Below are positions 24,601 through 33,379 of a DNA stretch of 64,000 nucleotides, piece by piece (the stretch's first letter is position 1; the number at the start of each line of letters is the position of its first letter). Origin of the DNA: Salminus brasiliensis (taxonomy: Eukaryota > Chordata > Actinopteri > Characiformes > Bryconidae); assembly GCF_030463535.1 (NCBI RefSeq), contig NC_132878.1:90691507-90755506 (forward strand), read 5' to 3'. The translations under genes and the position numbers were made by a program. The notes under the pieces are model-generated. The model did not search any database and was not told where the DNA came from. It saw nothing but the letters and a program-made list of their open reading frames with translations.

Positions 24601-25987
24601 GGCATTCTGTGCACTCTGCTATGCGGTGCACTCCTGTGCGGCATGCTGACCTGCGATGGCCATAAAACGCAAGTAATGCTTTAATAGCATAGGATTAGAA
24701 TTATCCATTTACTGCTTGTCTTTATAGTGTTTCAAGAGGTCAGACCTATAAAAAAAAAGAATATGACTTATAGTAAACCTGATGAGACGTGCTGTTCCTT
24801 TTTTGACCGTTTGGGACAAAGAAAATAATTTTTACTTAAAATGTCTCTCAGCTTCAAAGTTTAAAATTTCAAATCAGATAAAGTAAGTGGAATAAAGTAC
24901 ACGTTTTACACACTTTAATTTACACAGTCCCTATACTGTTGTTTCAGTGTGCCGTTATGTTTGGGACATGGTAATGATGGGTACATTTAAAGCAGTCAGT
25001 AGTTTAGTTCTTTGTTGCATGTCTCACTGCTTCAAGCTTAAACTCTGTGATTTGTAGACGTCACCAGGTGCTCAGTATCCTCTCTGGTTGTGCTTTATCA
25101 ATCCTGTAAATACTAAATGTATGCAAATACATTAAAGTCTGCAATGTGTCATTTTAATAATGTCTGATTTGGTTTCATTTTAGATTTTAATTGCTAGAGG
25201 AGTGAGGCATGTCGAGGGGAAATGTGTCTTGCTCCCAAATGTTATGGAGAGCACTAATGTATAATATACTCAATGCAAGTATGCAAACGCATGGTCTTGC
25301 TGTACAAACATAATGTGTATTCTTGCCTTACTGACGTGGTTAAATACTACCAGTTGGCTAGGGTTAGCCTTTAGTTTAGCATGGTTACCTGTTTGCTTCA
25401 CTGGCTTTTGATTCGTCTTGCATTGATTTAAGTTCCGCAGTCAAGAGGCCAAGCATGTGGGGAGTACCAGACAAATTGGCTGACCCACCGAGCTGCACAG
25501 ATCCAAAACTCTCCCAACTTAAGTATGTTCTTAAGGGGTGGAGTGGTCTGCCCCAGCTGTGGGCTTGCTTGTTTAGTTCATCCTATACTTGATTCTTTTA
25601 ATACTGATTATATTCTATATCTACTGACTCATCAAACAAAGTGTCTCCCTTTTTTTTTTTTTTTTAGACAATTTAAATCTGGCAGTTGTTCTTTAACATT
25701 GTGTCGAAATAAATGAGGAATGGATCAATACAAATGCTGTGAAATGACTTTTTACATTGACTTTCACTCAAAGTTTTTTCCTCTTCCTGTAAAATTACTG
25801 CTTTGTAGATATGTATATGTAGAGGTTTTGTGTGACAGTGACTGTATGTCTGTCTCCTGGAGTAACGTCCTTTTTTTTTTTTCTTTTTTTTTTTTTTGGA
25901 CAGTCGGCCATCCAGGCAGTGGCGACAGCTGGCATGGAGCTGAAGAACATTGTGGATTTCTACCGGCAGTGGAAGGAAATGGGCTGA
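621..25987 (+). CDS. smg5: SMG5, nonsense-mediated mRNA decay factor (complete, 22 coding exons)
   Basis: SMG5 (EST1B) works in nonsense-mediated mRNA decay. It pairs with SMG7, binds phosphorylated UPF1, and links UPF1 to dephosphorylation and to mRNA decay. I joined 22 exons with GT-AG borders and continuous phase: 621-685, 6110-6208, 6313-6436, 8048-8204, 8310-8399, 8591-8680, 9449-9527, 9792-9917, 10181-10249, 11180-11391, 11663-11800, 13445-14314, 14395-14564, 15697-15772, 16499-16674, 17453-17611, 18819-18878, 20760-20919, 21320-21410, 22396-22470, 22759-22897, 25904-25987. They sum to 3309 nt, 1102 residues plus stop; human SMG5 is 1016. The translation matches the family along its whole length, for example ISLRNKLRELCVKLMFLHP, SHYQLELQDCIDWTHVTDP and SPYLVPDTSALC. 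The ATG has A at -3 and gives the family start MSGPG...SEPEAKVLHIKRLYR. No frameshift or internal stop was seen. Confidence 0.97.
990..1426 (+). mobile_element. MITE family A copy 1 (imperfect TIRs, Tc1/mariner-like)
   Basis: It begins tgtccaaatgtttgtggac and ends gtcccaatatttatgtccat followed by atagtgta, so the two ends are imperfect inverted repeats. The same element occurs at 10310-10829 and 55548-56030, plus end fragments at 50826-50964 and 52216-52250. Shared internal landmarks are ggtgctccatcca and gaatgagcaggtgtccc. It has no coding capacity. Assignment to Tc1/mariner is by resemblance to common fish repeats. Confidence 0.8.
1500..1745 (-). mobile_element. tRNA-derived SINE family A
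   Basis: Read on the minus strand it starts ggggcagtggtggctcagcg and continues gttaaggcatcgggct, a tRNA-like head with an A-box-type motif. A B-box-like gggttcgatacc follows, then the conserved body cccttgagcaggg and a tail with aatttggcctccgcc (plus sense). It is one of at least nine family members in the window. Confidence 0.8.
1845..1975 (-). mobile_element. tRNA-derived SINE family A, truncated
   Basis: A degraded minus-strand copy. The plus sequence contains gatcaaggacccaat and gtgtatcgaacccagaaccc, which correspond to the SINE body and the B box in reverse complement. Confidence 0.65.
2040..2215 (+). mobile_element. tRNA-derived SINE family A, plus orientation
   Basis: It contains a decayed B box (gttgtctgttcaatactca) followed by the family signature ttgccactgttggacccttg, agcaaggcccttaat and ctctgctct. 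The 3' end is degraded. Confidence 0.7.
3180..3470. repeat. Dispersed repeat, pair member 1 (LINE-tail-like)
   Basis: It shares ggggttactgtacatgt, a GATA-rich run (3275-3312), tagctttattta and gcagttagcatctac with 5040-5400, in the same order and orientation. The attgtt/ttattt and gcaatgaaatgcagttagca pattern resembles 3' tails of fish retroposons. The family is not assigned. Confidence 0.6.
4790..4990 (-). mobile_element. tRNA-derived SINE family B, degenerate
   Basis: On the plus strand it runs from a tail with ttttacatttacagtg to a head ending gcctaaggga... attacgctacaccaacca. It matches the better preserved copy at 41222-41425, including the terminal gctacaccaacca (gcgccacaccaacca there). 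Confidence 0.6.
5040..5400. repeat. Dispersed repeat, pair member 2 (LINE-tail-like)
   Basis: The second copy of the repeat at 3180-3470, about 1.86 kb downstream. Shared landmarks are ggttactgtacatgtgggg, agattgattcagctttatt and atacagttagcatctac. No coding capacity was seen. Confidence 0.6.
6630..6890 (+). mobile_element. tRNA-derived SINE family C, 5' degraded
   Basis: It shares cgctaggagggtaa, catgtctcctccgatacat and the 3' end attgggaggaaaaaaaggg with the minus-strand copy at 54880-55195. The tRNA-like head is poorly preserved in this copy. Confidence 0.6.
7141..7425. mobile_element. MITE-like dispersed repeat (gctgatatgg type), copy 1
   Basis: It starts gctggctgatatggaaaaat and includes atttaaagacatttttacg, ctctttaagcactgacga and tcaatatgataaaatatt. 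The same blocks recur in order at 38072-38292. More diverged relatives may lie at 36500-36620 and 41740-41975. Confidence 0.6.
7512..7566. repeat. (ATT)n/(AAT)n inverted simple repeat
   Basis: About nine ATT units are followed after gtt by about seven AAT units, so the tract is self-complementary and can form a hairpin. Confidence 0.9.
8681..9448 (+). other. SMG5 intron 6
   Basis: AT-rich intron of 768 bp with no repeat or exon that I can name. Confidence 0.7.
10310..10829 (+). mobile_element. MITE family A copy 2, most complete
   Basis: It runs from tgtccaaatgtttgtggac to cttttgtccatatagtgta, 520 bp, within SMG5 intron 9. It contains an extra cacacacacacacagctgg block and aatgaatgcattcagctac near the 5' end that are shortened in copy 1. 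It has no open frame of note. Confidence 0.85.
11801..13444 (+). other. SMG5 intron 11
   Basis: The intron holds the degenerate telomere-like array at 12414-12745. The flanks (11801-12413 and 12746-13444) are AT-rich with no exon or named repeat. Confidence 0.7.
12414..12745. repeat. Degenerate telomere-like TTAGGG/GGTTAG array
   Basis: About 330 bp on the plus strand are almost free of cytosine and built of variants such as ggttaggatt, gggttagg, aggttaagg and ttagggttagg. Exact ttaggg or gggtta units are scattered among ttaagg, gtaagg and gttttgg variants. The antisense open frame of 111 codons (12414-12749) is a by-product of the repeat. Confidence 0.85.
13445..14314 (+). other. smg5: SMG5 exon 12: long low-complexity linker with acidic, basic and poly-Q tracts
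   Basis: This 870-nt exon encodes residues 417-706 and is by far the largest. It starts with an acidic run (DDEDDDDEEDE), then a basic stretch (KKVKK, KYSRLSMLRRRR), then the conserved SDLSEGFESD and TDSDMNSQESRSDLEEMEDA segments. A poly-glutamine block with seven consecutive Q and a second QQPQQQQHQ run follows around residues 588-612. The exon ends in conserved SNLQAMSSQLFQSKRCFRLA and PTFSN. The low-complexity tracts explain most of the excess length over human SMG5. Long open frames on the opposite strand here (13457-14092 and 13500-13895) are shadows of this biased composition. Confidence 0.92.
14648..15094. mobile_element. PIF/Harbinger-like MITE with TTA target duplication
   Basis: The left end ggccgttttcacactag is an inverted match of the right end, whose reverse complement reads gggcgttttcacattag. 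TTA flanks both ends (14645-14647 and 15095-15097), matching the 3-bp TWA target site of Harbinger elements. It is 447 bp and lies in SMG5 intron 13. No transposase fragment was seen. Confidence 0.75.
15773..16498 (+). other. SMG5 intron 14
   Basis: A probable dispersed repeat fills about 16085-16360. It includes gaagaagcttggttccaggt and ends ctaaaacttttgcacag, a string common at fish transposon ends. I cannot name it securely. Confidence 0.5.
16675..17452 (+). other. SMG5 intron 15
   Basis: AT-rich intron with no named repeat. A 114-codon open frame overlapping the exon 16 region (17300-17644) is simply exon 16 read through its flanking introns. Confidence 0.7.
17796..17940 (+). mobile_element. 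Retroposon 3'-tail repeat family D, copy 1
   Basis: It shares gtttcctcctccagctttga, gggagtttgtcctgccac, tttggcttgttcact and tgtagagctgtacag with copies at 29338-29515 and 31307-31507. Such sequences are common in fish as LINE 3' ends. The exact clade is not assigned. Confidence 0.6.
19720..19969. mobile_element. MITE with gttctttgag / ttctagagtgta ends, inside the nest
   Basis: It contains gctacaaatggttctttgag, caaaaatggttctttatg, and ends agaacctttattttctagag followed by tgta. Related copies lie at 34553-34785 and, as fragments, 54150-54310. The left terminus is eroded. Confidence 0.65.
20090..20271. mobile_element. hAT-type MITE, 182 bp, with near-8-bp target duplication
   Basis: The left end cagggctgctcaatcctggt and the right end (reverse complement cagggctgcttaagcctggt) are inverted repeats of about 40 bp. 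Flanks atttagag (20082-20089) and atttagcc (20272-20279) match at 6 of 8 positions, the hAT target-site length. The element interrupts the right arm of the long-inverted-repeat element. Confidence 0.85.
21411..22395 (+). other. SMG5 intron 19
   Basis: AT-rich intron of 985 bp. I see no exon and no repeat that I can name. Confidence 0.7.
22898..25903 (+). other. SMG5 intron 21, 3.0 kb
   Basis: No coding exon was found. A 126-codon open frame at 24115-24495 has no recognisable domain. The intron ends in a long T tract (about 25871-25897) broken by one C, just before the gga-cag acceptor of the last exon. Confidence 0.7.
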
Positions 25988-26396
25988 AAGAGGCAGAGGG
26001 GCAGGGGACCAGCCCGGCGCTCAGCTGATCACACATTCACTCCCTCTCTCTTTCTCTCTCTCTCTCTCTCTCTTCCATTCTATTGCTCTGTCTGTATCTG
26101 CGTCTCCAGGATTATAAAACAAAAAACAAAACAAAATACTTGAGGATGGAGAGATGGAAAGATTGAGGCTACATAAGTGTTTGGAGAAAGGAAAGGTCAG
26201 AGGCATGGGGGCTTAAACGTGAAAGCAGTGGCTCCTCGACCCCAACATGGGAGGAAAACTCCTAATGGGTTGGAGTGAGGTAGGGAGATGCAACACTGGT
26301 GTTTTACCACAGCCAGGTGTATACCGACGAGATGAGTATATATGTGTTGAGAAACACAAGTAACACATGCATACACACACACGTGCACATGTGCGT

Positions 26397-26434
<38 letters not shown>

Positions 26435-27155
26435 CGACAAGTATAAATATCTAGAGCAAGGTTTTGACTTTTGATTTCCTTCTTTTCCTGTGTTCTTGTT
26501 GAGAGGGAGTTGTGTCTAACTGGTAGGGTGGCAGCAAGGACGAGGCAGTAAACCACAGGGCAAGAGAACTCCTCCCTGACCAGAAGAGGGAGGCCGTTGT
26601 TTATTCGGTCTGGTGCAAAATTCACAGGGATTCTTGACGCCTAGGTTCACGAAGGATTCAGATCATTGGATGTATATTTTTTTGGATGGTTTTCTTTTTT
26701 TTTTCTTTTTTTTTTTGCCGTGTTCTTTTTGTGACTAATGTATTGTGTTCATCTGTTTTTGAAAAAAGGATGGATTATGTAAGGCAGATGGCTGGTTTTA
26801 TTTGATTTTATTTTTGTATGTCATATTGTATTATTGCTTTTGTATGCTGTGCTGATCTCACCGGAACGACCTCGGCCTCCTAGAAGCCCAGAAGAGGTTC
26901 CGATCATTCTCCATCTCATACTTTTCATTAGCTGTTTAAAAAAAAAAGGTGGGTTTCGATGCAAGGCATCTGTCCCTGATCATGACTCCAGCCTTTATCG
27001 CTAACATACGTAAAGGTAGTTTTACTCGAGTCTAAAGATGAACCCCATTTTCACCATCACTACCCATAGTAGTTGTTCCATACTGCACAGTGCAAAGGAA
27101 ACCAATTTACGTGTGAGGCCATGCATAAAACAATAAAAAGAAAAAGAAAGCTCAT
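25988..27155 (+). other. smg5: SMG5 3' untranslated region
   Basis: The region extends from the TGA at 25985-25987 to shortly after the AATAAA at 27132. It carries a TC run (26041-26074), a CA run (26397-26430) and T-rich stretches (26698-26716). Open frames on the minus strand here (26197-26625 and others) come from these simple repeats. Confidence 0.75.
27132..27137 (+). terminator. smg5: SMG5 polyadenylation signal AATAAA
   Basis: A canonical AATAAA lies within caataaaaag, followed about 30 bp later by a GT/T-rich stretch (gttgtggactctcctttt). It is the first well-placed signal after the stop codon. Confidence 0.7.
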
Positions 27156-27669
27156 GAAACAAGTTGTGGACTCTCCTTTTTCCAGCGGTGTTGATCAGCA
27201 GCAGTCAGTCACATCATGAATAGATTGAATGAATGCATGCATGAAGAGGTATATGAGGTATTTGTCCAGCAAACCACAACTGGAACTAAGAAAAAAACAG
27301 GAGATGATAGCTGTCAATCATATGGTGTTAAGTTACTGCAAAAAAATTATTTAGCTTAAAATCAGTCCTAAGCAACTAATGGCCGAGTCACAAGCTTCCC
27401 AGGCTGGCATTGTCCAGTCAAAGTAGGTCTCCGTGTCCTAATGCCTCACCACTATTCCAGTCTCGTGCCCTCAACTGTTCTGGGCCCCCTGCCTGGATCT
27501 CATCATGGTGCTGGCTCTTCTGCCACCCAGTCAAAAGATGGCCAGGCACTGCCCTACTTTTGGGGGCAAATTTCTCGCATCTCTGTCCCCGTGCCCAGAT
27601 GAACTCAGCGACTTTGGCAGAATGGACAAAGGACTTGGGGGTGCTGGTGCTGATGGTGAAGTGTCACCA

Positions 27670-27703
<34 letters not shown>

Positions 27704-27876
27704 CCCTCCCCAATTACAAGAACAAAACCCAGGCATACATTTTAGGAGATGGCAAATGTTGAGGATCAGGTTTGATTGTGACAGGACTGTTTCTAGATGG
27801 TTCACAAATGACCTCTCGCTATTTTGTCTGTAGGTCTGTATCAGTAAGTGCCGATTGAGATCGAAAGTTCATGCTG

Positions 27877-27958
<82 letters not shown>

Positions 27959-28450
27959 GAAGTGGCCGTAGTCTGAATATAACCAAGTCTTTCTCCCTCT
28001 ACAAAGCCTGTACTTCTATGCACATTCTTGTTTAGCAAAATGCAGTTTAGTGCAGTTAAACATAAAAAAAGTGAAACTGTGTGACTGGCAGAAAGATTTT
28101 AAAGCTCTTCTCAAATCCCAGACTGATGCAAATTTTTGTCTCCCATTTTCCCAAGAGAAGGTACTTGGCAGTCTCTGTATAATGGTGCTTCTGTAGCCAG
28201 AATGGCATGTAGTAGAAAACGTAGGATTGGGGTTTCCTGTACCCACTGTTCTGCTATTTTTGACACTACATGGGAGAGCATTACTAATGGGCTAGTAATT
28301 ACCAAAGTAGATCTGTAGATTAAAAGACCGGTGTAATTACTGCAGGCTGGAGCATTCCTGCACCAATTTACCCAATTAATGACGCTGTTATAGAGGCAAT
28401 AAATAGTCCCTAACATCCTTAATAAAGGCACCTAATTTTGTGATTATATT
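27156..28450. other. Start of intergenic spacer with long simple repeats
   Basis: No gene is seen. It contains a pure T run of about 32 nt (27672-27703) and an AT dinucleotide tract (27882-27955). The rest looks unique or very old. Confidence 0.7.
27882..27955. repeat. (TA)n microsatellite, 74 bp
   Basis: Uninterrupted alternating TA for 74 bases. It is self-complementary and hence capable of hairpin or cruciform formation, and likely variable in length. Confidence 0.98.
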
Positions 28451-28499
28451 AATTAGATTGTGACCGGAGTTTGAGGTTGGTGTTTGTCCCTGTGTCTGG

Positions 28500-28765
28500 G
28501 AGAGTTTCCTCCAACCTCCCCTTTACCCCTAGGTGTGAGGGCGTGAGCAAATAGGTATGTGTGGTAGCCTGTGATGGACTGGGTGTTCCTACCTTGCGCC
28601 TAGTGAGTCACCCTGGGATGGGTGGGAAAAATATATGCATTATTATTTATTATATTAGTTATTATAATTATCACCCAAAGCTACACTTTGATGGACTGTC
28701 ACCAGGGGGTCTTCCTGCCTTGTGCCCAATGTTTCCAGCAATGATTTTGAGACAGTTTAATAATA
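28500..28765 (+). repeat. Degenerate dispersed repeat (gtgatggactg type)
   Basis: It contains gcctgtgatggactgggtgt and tgatggactgtcaccaggg, then cttcctgccttgtgcccaat, phrases typical of old fish SINE/LINE bodies. The first part appears partly duplicated. Family not assigned. Confidence 0.45.
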
Positions 28766-29337
28766 AGAACAGAACATTGGCCCAGAATGTGTGTATTTAA
28801 ATATATATATAAATATATATATATATATAAAATACATATTCATAATTGATATTGATGTCAATTGATATTATATGCCAACTGAAAGTGATGAGACTTGAAT
28901 GCATAAATCAAGAGGCAAAGACAGTCAGTAATGTTTGGGGTGGAAGACATTTCCTTTATATTTTGTGTATAAAATATGCATTAAGCATTATTAATAATGA
29001 ATATATAAATATAGAATAAAAACAATATGGGTATTAATGAATTATTTCTCAAAACAGATTCAATTAAGACTGACCAGCTGGCTCCCCTGCAGCCCGTGTC
29101 AGACTAGCTGCCCACCCTCCTGCCACTGCTCCTGCCTATGTTAACAACTATGGACTCGTAACTCGTAATCTGCCACTGTCATTATTATTATGACCATTAA
29201 CCGTCATTACACTCATCATACTTACCATCTTTACTACAATTGTAATAGCCGTATTATATTATGATTATATCAGCACACCTGAGCAGTACAACAGACTTGA
29301 GTGGTGGTACAAAGACAATTTAATCAGGAATTTTGAT

Positions 29338-29515
29338 TAAAAAAAAGTTGGGTCTCCCATATGTGAGTCTTGGTTCCTCCCAAGGTTTCTTCCTCCAGCT
29401 CTGAGGGAGATTCTCCTTTGGTTTGCTCACCAGGGGTCTTGTTCATCTCTTGTCCTCCTAATGGTTGTGTGAGGCTGCTTTGTGATTGTAATAAAGGTGT
29501 TTTGATTAAAGATTG
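29338..29515 (+). mobile_element. Retroposon 3'-tail repeat family D, copy 2
   Basis: It matches 31307-31507 through gtgagtcttggttcctccca, aggtttcttcctccagctct and gagggagattctcctttgg, and ends with gctgctttgtgattgtaata. The upstream stretch 29060-29337 may be the same element. Confidence 0.65.
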
Positions 29516-31254
29516 TTTTTTGGAAACAGGGTTTTAGGTTTATCTGGGAGATGCAGAATTTAACCCCATTGCTAGAATTAAGCAGCTACCAAAGCCATAA
29601 AACATCAGTACAGTAAATCATCCATTGCTAGAAAATGTTGAAATGAAATTATACAATTTAGATCAATTAATTAATTATTAGATGTATTATTATATGTGGC
29701 CAGTTTCTTTAAGTGCAGAATCAGCACTTTGGGGAGGGGGGAGTAAATTAGCTTACAAATATAATGCATATTTCTATAGTGTGCATTTCTGTGTGTACTA
29801 GTGAACCTAGAATGCTTCCCGAATCCTTCATAATCTTTTTCACCTGCTATAATATGTGTAATATGTAATATTTTCTTTCTCATAGCACCTTGTATGACAC
29901 TATGTTATAAACTAAACAGTTCTTCCCAGTTCACTGTAACATCCCTCCAGTAAACCTGTGGAACCCCTGCAGTGTCACTGTGGGTCACTTTCACGAGGGT
30001 TGTAAAGTTGCCTGATTTCCAGGGTTTTGATGAAACTAGAGGTTTTCCTCAGCTTTGTTCCCTCAAAGTCTCCTGATGGTGAAAAACAAAGCTCCTTTCT
30101 TGTCCCTGTCCAATGGGGAAAGTGTGTGTGGAGCCTGAGGGAGGGATTGAGCTGCACTGTTGTTATTCCTCTTCCCTGGAATGCCAGCAAACGGGCTGCT
30201 GCTGCTGCTTAGTTTAGCCATGAAGCCTTAGCTAGAGCTGCACATTCACTTTTTACATTATTTTAAAGAAACACAAGGCCGTCTTTCAAACTGGACACTC
30301 CAGCACCCCAACTGGGAGGCACAAATGATCTCATAGACACTGTAAAGTCAAAAGGTTTGGGCTTTTTCATCTTTCTGGGGGGTACTGGGATGGTGGAAGA
30401 CTTTAAACGCTGGTGTCTGAGTTTTCAGAAGAAGTGACAGTGTGGAAAGTGATCGGATCTGAGAGGGAGGGGAGAGTTTAGAGGACTTTAACCCTCCTCG
30501 GACAGACACGGGACGCTCTCAGGGCGTGTTTGCTTTCTTTGGGAGTCTGTGTGTGTTCAATATACACCGCCAAAACCCCTCAGTGCTGAAGGAACACCTA
30601 CAAGAATCAGTTAACTCTTACTAGGTTGAACCAGAGCCTGTATTTATCTCCATAGCTTACACTGACTTAGTGCTGAGAGTATTTCCAAATGACAGTATTT
30701 TTGCATGTATTTACAGCATGTTTAAAAGAGAAATCCTATGTTTCCCTATCCTGTCCGTCATTTTTATTTAATGATTATTTTGTGTGTATGTTGGTGGTGT
30801 CTGAACAGCTTTTTAAGCTTCAGGTTTTTATTTCAGACTAAAAGTGTATAGACCTAGAATAATACACCTAATAGGCATCAGTGTCTCTTAATAACATGTT
30901 AATAAATGGTGTCTCAGTTTATCAATGCTGTCTTTCAAAACCCTCGTACCTCCAAAATGTCAACTTTACAGGAGAATGACAAAACTTCTTTACTTTTCAA
31001 TGGAAGTCAATGGAAAGATATTTATTTCCCAGTCATCTTGGAGCATTTCTTTTGGTCCAGTCACTCTGACATGTGGACATCATGTAAAGAACAGCTCTCA
31101 GCTTCACATTATGTCAAAAAGTACAAAAAAATGGCAAAAAAAACAAGTTTTTTGTTTATATCAGTTTATAACACTATGAGCATTAATCTATTCTCCGGAG
31201 AGACGTAGGTTTGAGTCAGGTTCTACAGGTAGGAGACTGGCAAGTTAACAGTTG
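29516..31254. other. Spacer, mostly unassigned sequence
   Basis: No gene is recognised. 30400-30600 is less AT-rich than its surroundings. 30945-31150 is copy 1 of a dispersed repeat also found at 34060-34200 and 38398-38560. Confidence 0.55.
30945..31150 (+). repeat. Dispersed repeat (tctccaaaatg type), copy 1
   Basis: It shares ctccaaaatgtcaact, tggagcatttcttttg, catgtaaagaacagctctca and cattatgtcaaaaagt with 34060-34200. The first half also matches 38398-38560. Its 100-codon open frame (30906-31208) is not a gene. Confidence 0.7.
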
Positions 31255-31306
31255 TTCAGTTTGGTTTTATTGTTGTTTTTATTCCTGTTTAGATTTTTAT
31301 TATTAT

Positions 31307-31507
31307 CCGGTGTCGGCCAGAGGAGGAAGGGTTCCCCTTTGAGTCTTGGTTCCTCTCAAGCTTTCTTCCTCTCGATCTGAGCGAGTTTTTCCTTGCCACT
31401 GTTGCCACTGGCTTGCTCGAAGGAGGCACAGACACAGACCTCTGTAAAGCTGAATTGTGACATTAGTTGTAGGAAATGCCTCTAGAAATACATTTGAATT
31501 GAATTGA
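31307..31507 (+). mobile_element. Retroposon 3'-tail repeat family D, copy 3
   Basis: The best preserved copy. It contains ggttcccctttgagtcttgg, ttcctctcaagctttcttcc, gagtttttccttgccactgt and ends in tgaattgaattgag, a tail common at fish non-LTR retrotransposon 3' ends. Confidence 0.65.
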
Positions 31508-31509
31508 GT

Positions 31510-31615
31510 CTTAACCAAGGACCTTTGTTGGTGTAGAATGGTGTACTTGCCCAGCCGGTGATGTGAACCCTAGTCTGCCTTGTGGAAGCCAGGGTTGTAA
31601 CATATTACACTACTT
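31510..31615 (-). mobile_element. tRNA-derived SINE family B fragment
   Basis: A minus-strand piece with gttggtgtagaatggtgta, gtgaaccctagtctgcctt and a head ending attacactac, parallel to 4790-4990. Confidence 0.5.
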
Positions 31616-31859
31616 TTTTAGTATGTATACTAGCATTTTATATTAAAAAATGCTTAATGCAGCACTTTATTATATATTATTTATATTATTTTATGCAGAT
31701 AGACTGAGGTTGAAGTTGTAAACTCAGTTCTGCTGTGTTTGTAGCTCCGCCACAATTGATAATGAAAGAGACTGTGACTGAAATGGATCCTTATTACCAT
31801 TTTTTTACCATTATTGAGTATGTCTGCTTTTTTCCTGAGTATCCCAATTAGTACAATAG

Positions 31860-32070
31860 AATTTGAGCCTGATTTTAAAGGCAGTATGATCTGCCCTCCC
31901 ATCAGCAGTTCAGGGTTCGACTCCCTATCTGAGCAAGCACACCACTCTACACCAATAAGAGTCTTTGGACTAGACTCCTAACTCTCAATTCTCCTACCTG
32001 TGTAACACGACTCAAACATACGCTGCTCTGGATAACAGCATCAGCTAAGTGCTGTAAATGTAGAAGGGAA
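31860..32070 (+). mobile_element. tRNA-derived SINE family B, plus orientation, with L2-like tail
   Basis: A B box cagggttcgactccc is followed by accaataagagtctttggac and a 3' tail gctctggataacagcatcag and ctaagtgctgtaaatgtag. The tail resembles the ctctggataa..gctaaatg 3' end of fish L2-type LINEs, as expected for a SINE that borrows LINE machinery. Confidence 0.7.
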
Positions 32071-32410
32071 TGTGCCTCGCTACACAGCCAGCTGTACTTC
32101 ACCTGTAGGCGGCATCCCAGTTGCATACTACACACTAGTACTGTAAAGGTAAATACCGTACTAATCTTAACAGTGCGGGTTTGGCTGGTCAGTACACAAA
32201 ATATTACGACAACATAAGTGACTGCTAGATCGCTAGTGACTCCTGAAGCTGGTGTCACTGCAATCGCATCACCGTCCGACACGGCAGTTCTTCCCTTTCC
32301 GTTATGCAGTGCATTGTGGGATAATAGTGTCCATCTCATAAATTTAAGTATACTTTGATACTTTTATCTGTGCTACATACTTCTTACTCAAAAGGTTTGT
32401 AGCAGTTATC

Positions 32411-32699
32411 AGTAGGGATGCGGCGTAGCAGTTAGCGCGCTGGGCTGTCGATAACAAGGTTGTGGGTTCGATTCCCAGGCTTGGTAAGTTGCCACTGTTG
32501 GGCCCTTGAGCAAGGCCCTTTACCCTCTCTGCTCCCCGGGCGCTGGAGTTGGCTGCCCACCGCTCTGGGTGTGTGTGTACTCACTGCCCCTAGTTCACTA
32601 GTGTGTGTGTGAGTGTGTTCACTACCACAGATGGATTAAATGCGGAGGACACATTTCGCTGTACAGTGACAAATACATGCAGCTTACCTTTTACCTTTA
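32411..32699 (+). mobile_element. tRNA-derived SINE family A, best preserved
   Basis: The tRNA-like head (32415-32487) has an A-box-like tagcagttagcgcgctggg and an exact B box GGTTCGATTCC at 32465-32475. The body has ttgccactgttgggcccttg, agcaaggccctttaccc and ggattaaatgcggaggacac. It is about 289 bp. Its intact Pol III box suggests a fairly young copy. Confidence 0.88.
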
Positions 32700-33379
32700 G
32701 ATGGCTATAAATCCTGATATTTATATTAGTATTAGTGTTCTACTTTTTATAGGTTGTACTTTTTTATATCTCGTCCCAAATAAGATTTAACAAGCTTGGA
32801 AGAACAGCATTTATTGGTTGAGGATCTGCACATTCAAAAAGTTTCAAAGCTGTGAAAAAATAAAAATGTAAACACGTGCAGGTAGCGAAGCATAATCTGG
32901 CTAAGCTCGACCAAACAGCTTTTAAGTGGTGTTTAAAATTCACATTGTAGAGCAGTGAAACAATGCCGGTTTAGAAACAATACTGCTGAAACTCAACTTT
33001 CGGCTTATGAACCAAAAAAACATAAAAAACACCACATGAAAAGAAAAGATGCTGTAAATATAAATTGTTCATTAAAAACTTCATGGTATCGGAGCTCTAT
33101 ATTGCTGTAGTGTACTGACAAGTGCCAGTATCAGCGCCGATACTGATACGGTATCTGTATCAGTGCAACACTAGTTATTAGTACGTAATTGGGACGCACC
33201 CCTAGTCACGTTGTTGGCCTTTAAGGTTTAGCATTAAAAGTATGAGTAGTATGACTAGCTCAGTACTGGGACTAGCTTCACCACTTGATGTAGCACCATT
33301 AAAACCAGCTGTCTACCAGGGTTGCCATGATTACTCGGTTCAATTTGACTTCTCAATGAATACACATCTATTAAAAGTT

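Larger units (their letters stand above)
20760..25987 (+). other. smg5: SMG5 exons 18-22: C-terminal PIN domain
   Basis: Residues 921-1102 form the PIN domain. It opens with LEVSQLEGSLQQPKAQ, then YLVPDTSALCQHL, which carries the single recognisable acidic residue of the PIN active site (Asp946). Next come FIIIIPRT and VIDGLDVLKKENPGARDGIR, the FERDKLKRQDIEAW segment, DTAGMVTILTG, and the terminal LKNIVDFYRQWKEMG. In family work the SMG5 PIN fold lacks the full acidic set found in the SMG6 nuclease and is regarded as catalytically inactive on its own. This copy fits that picture. The last exon is only 84 nt and sits 3.0 kb beyond exon 21. Confidence 0.9.

Noticed and set aside
26197..26625. 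142-codon minus-strand open frame with a Cys-Val run
   Set aside because: The Cys-Val run is the CA microsatellite of the SMG5 3' UTR; no start context or homology.
32411..32487. Possible functional tRNA gene
   Set aside because: The tRNA-like head is continuous with a SINE body shared by eight other copies, and no complete cloverleaf with acceptor stem was seen.
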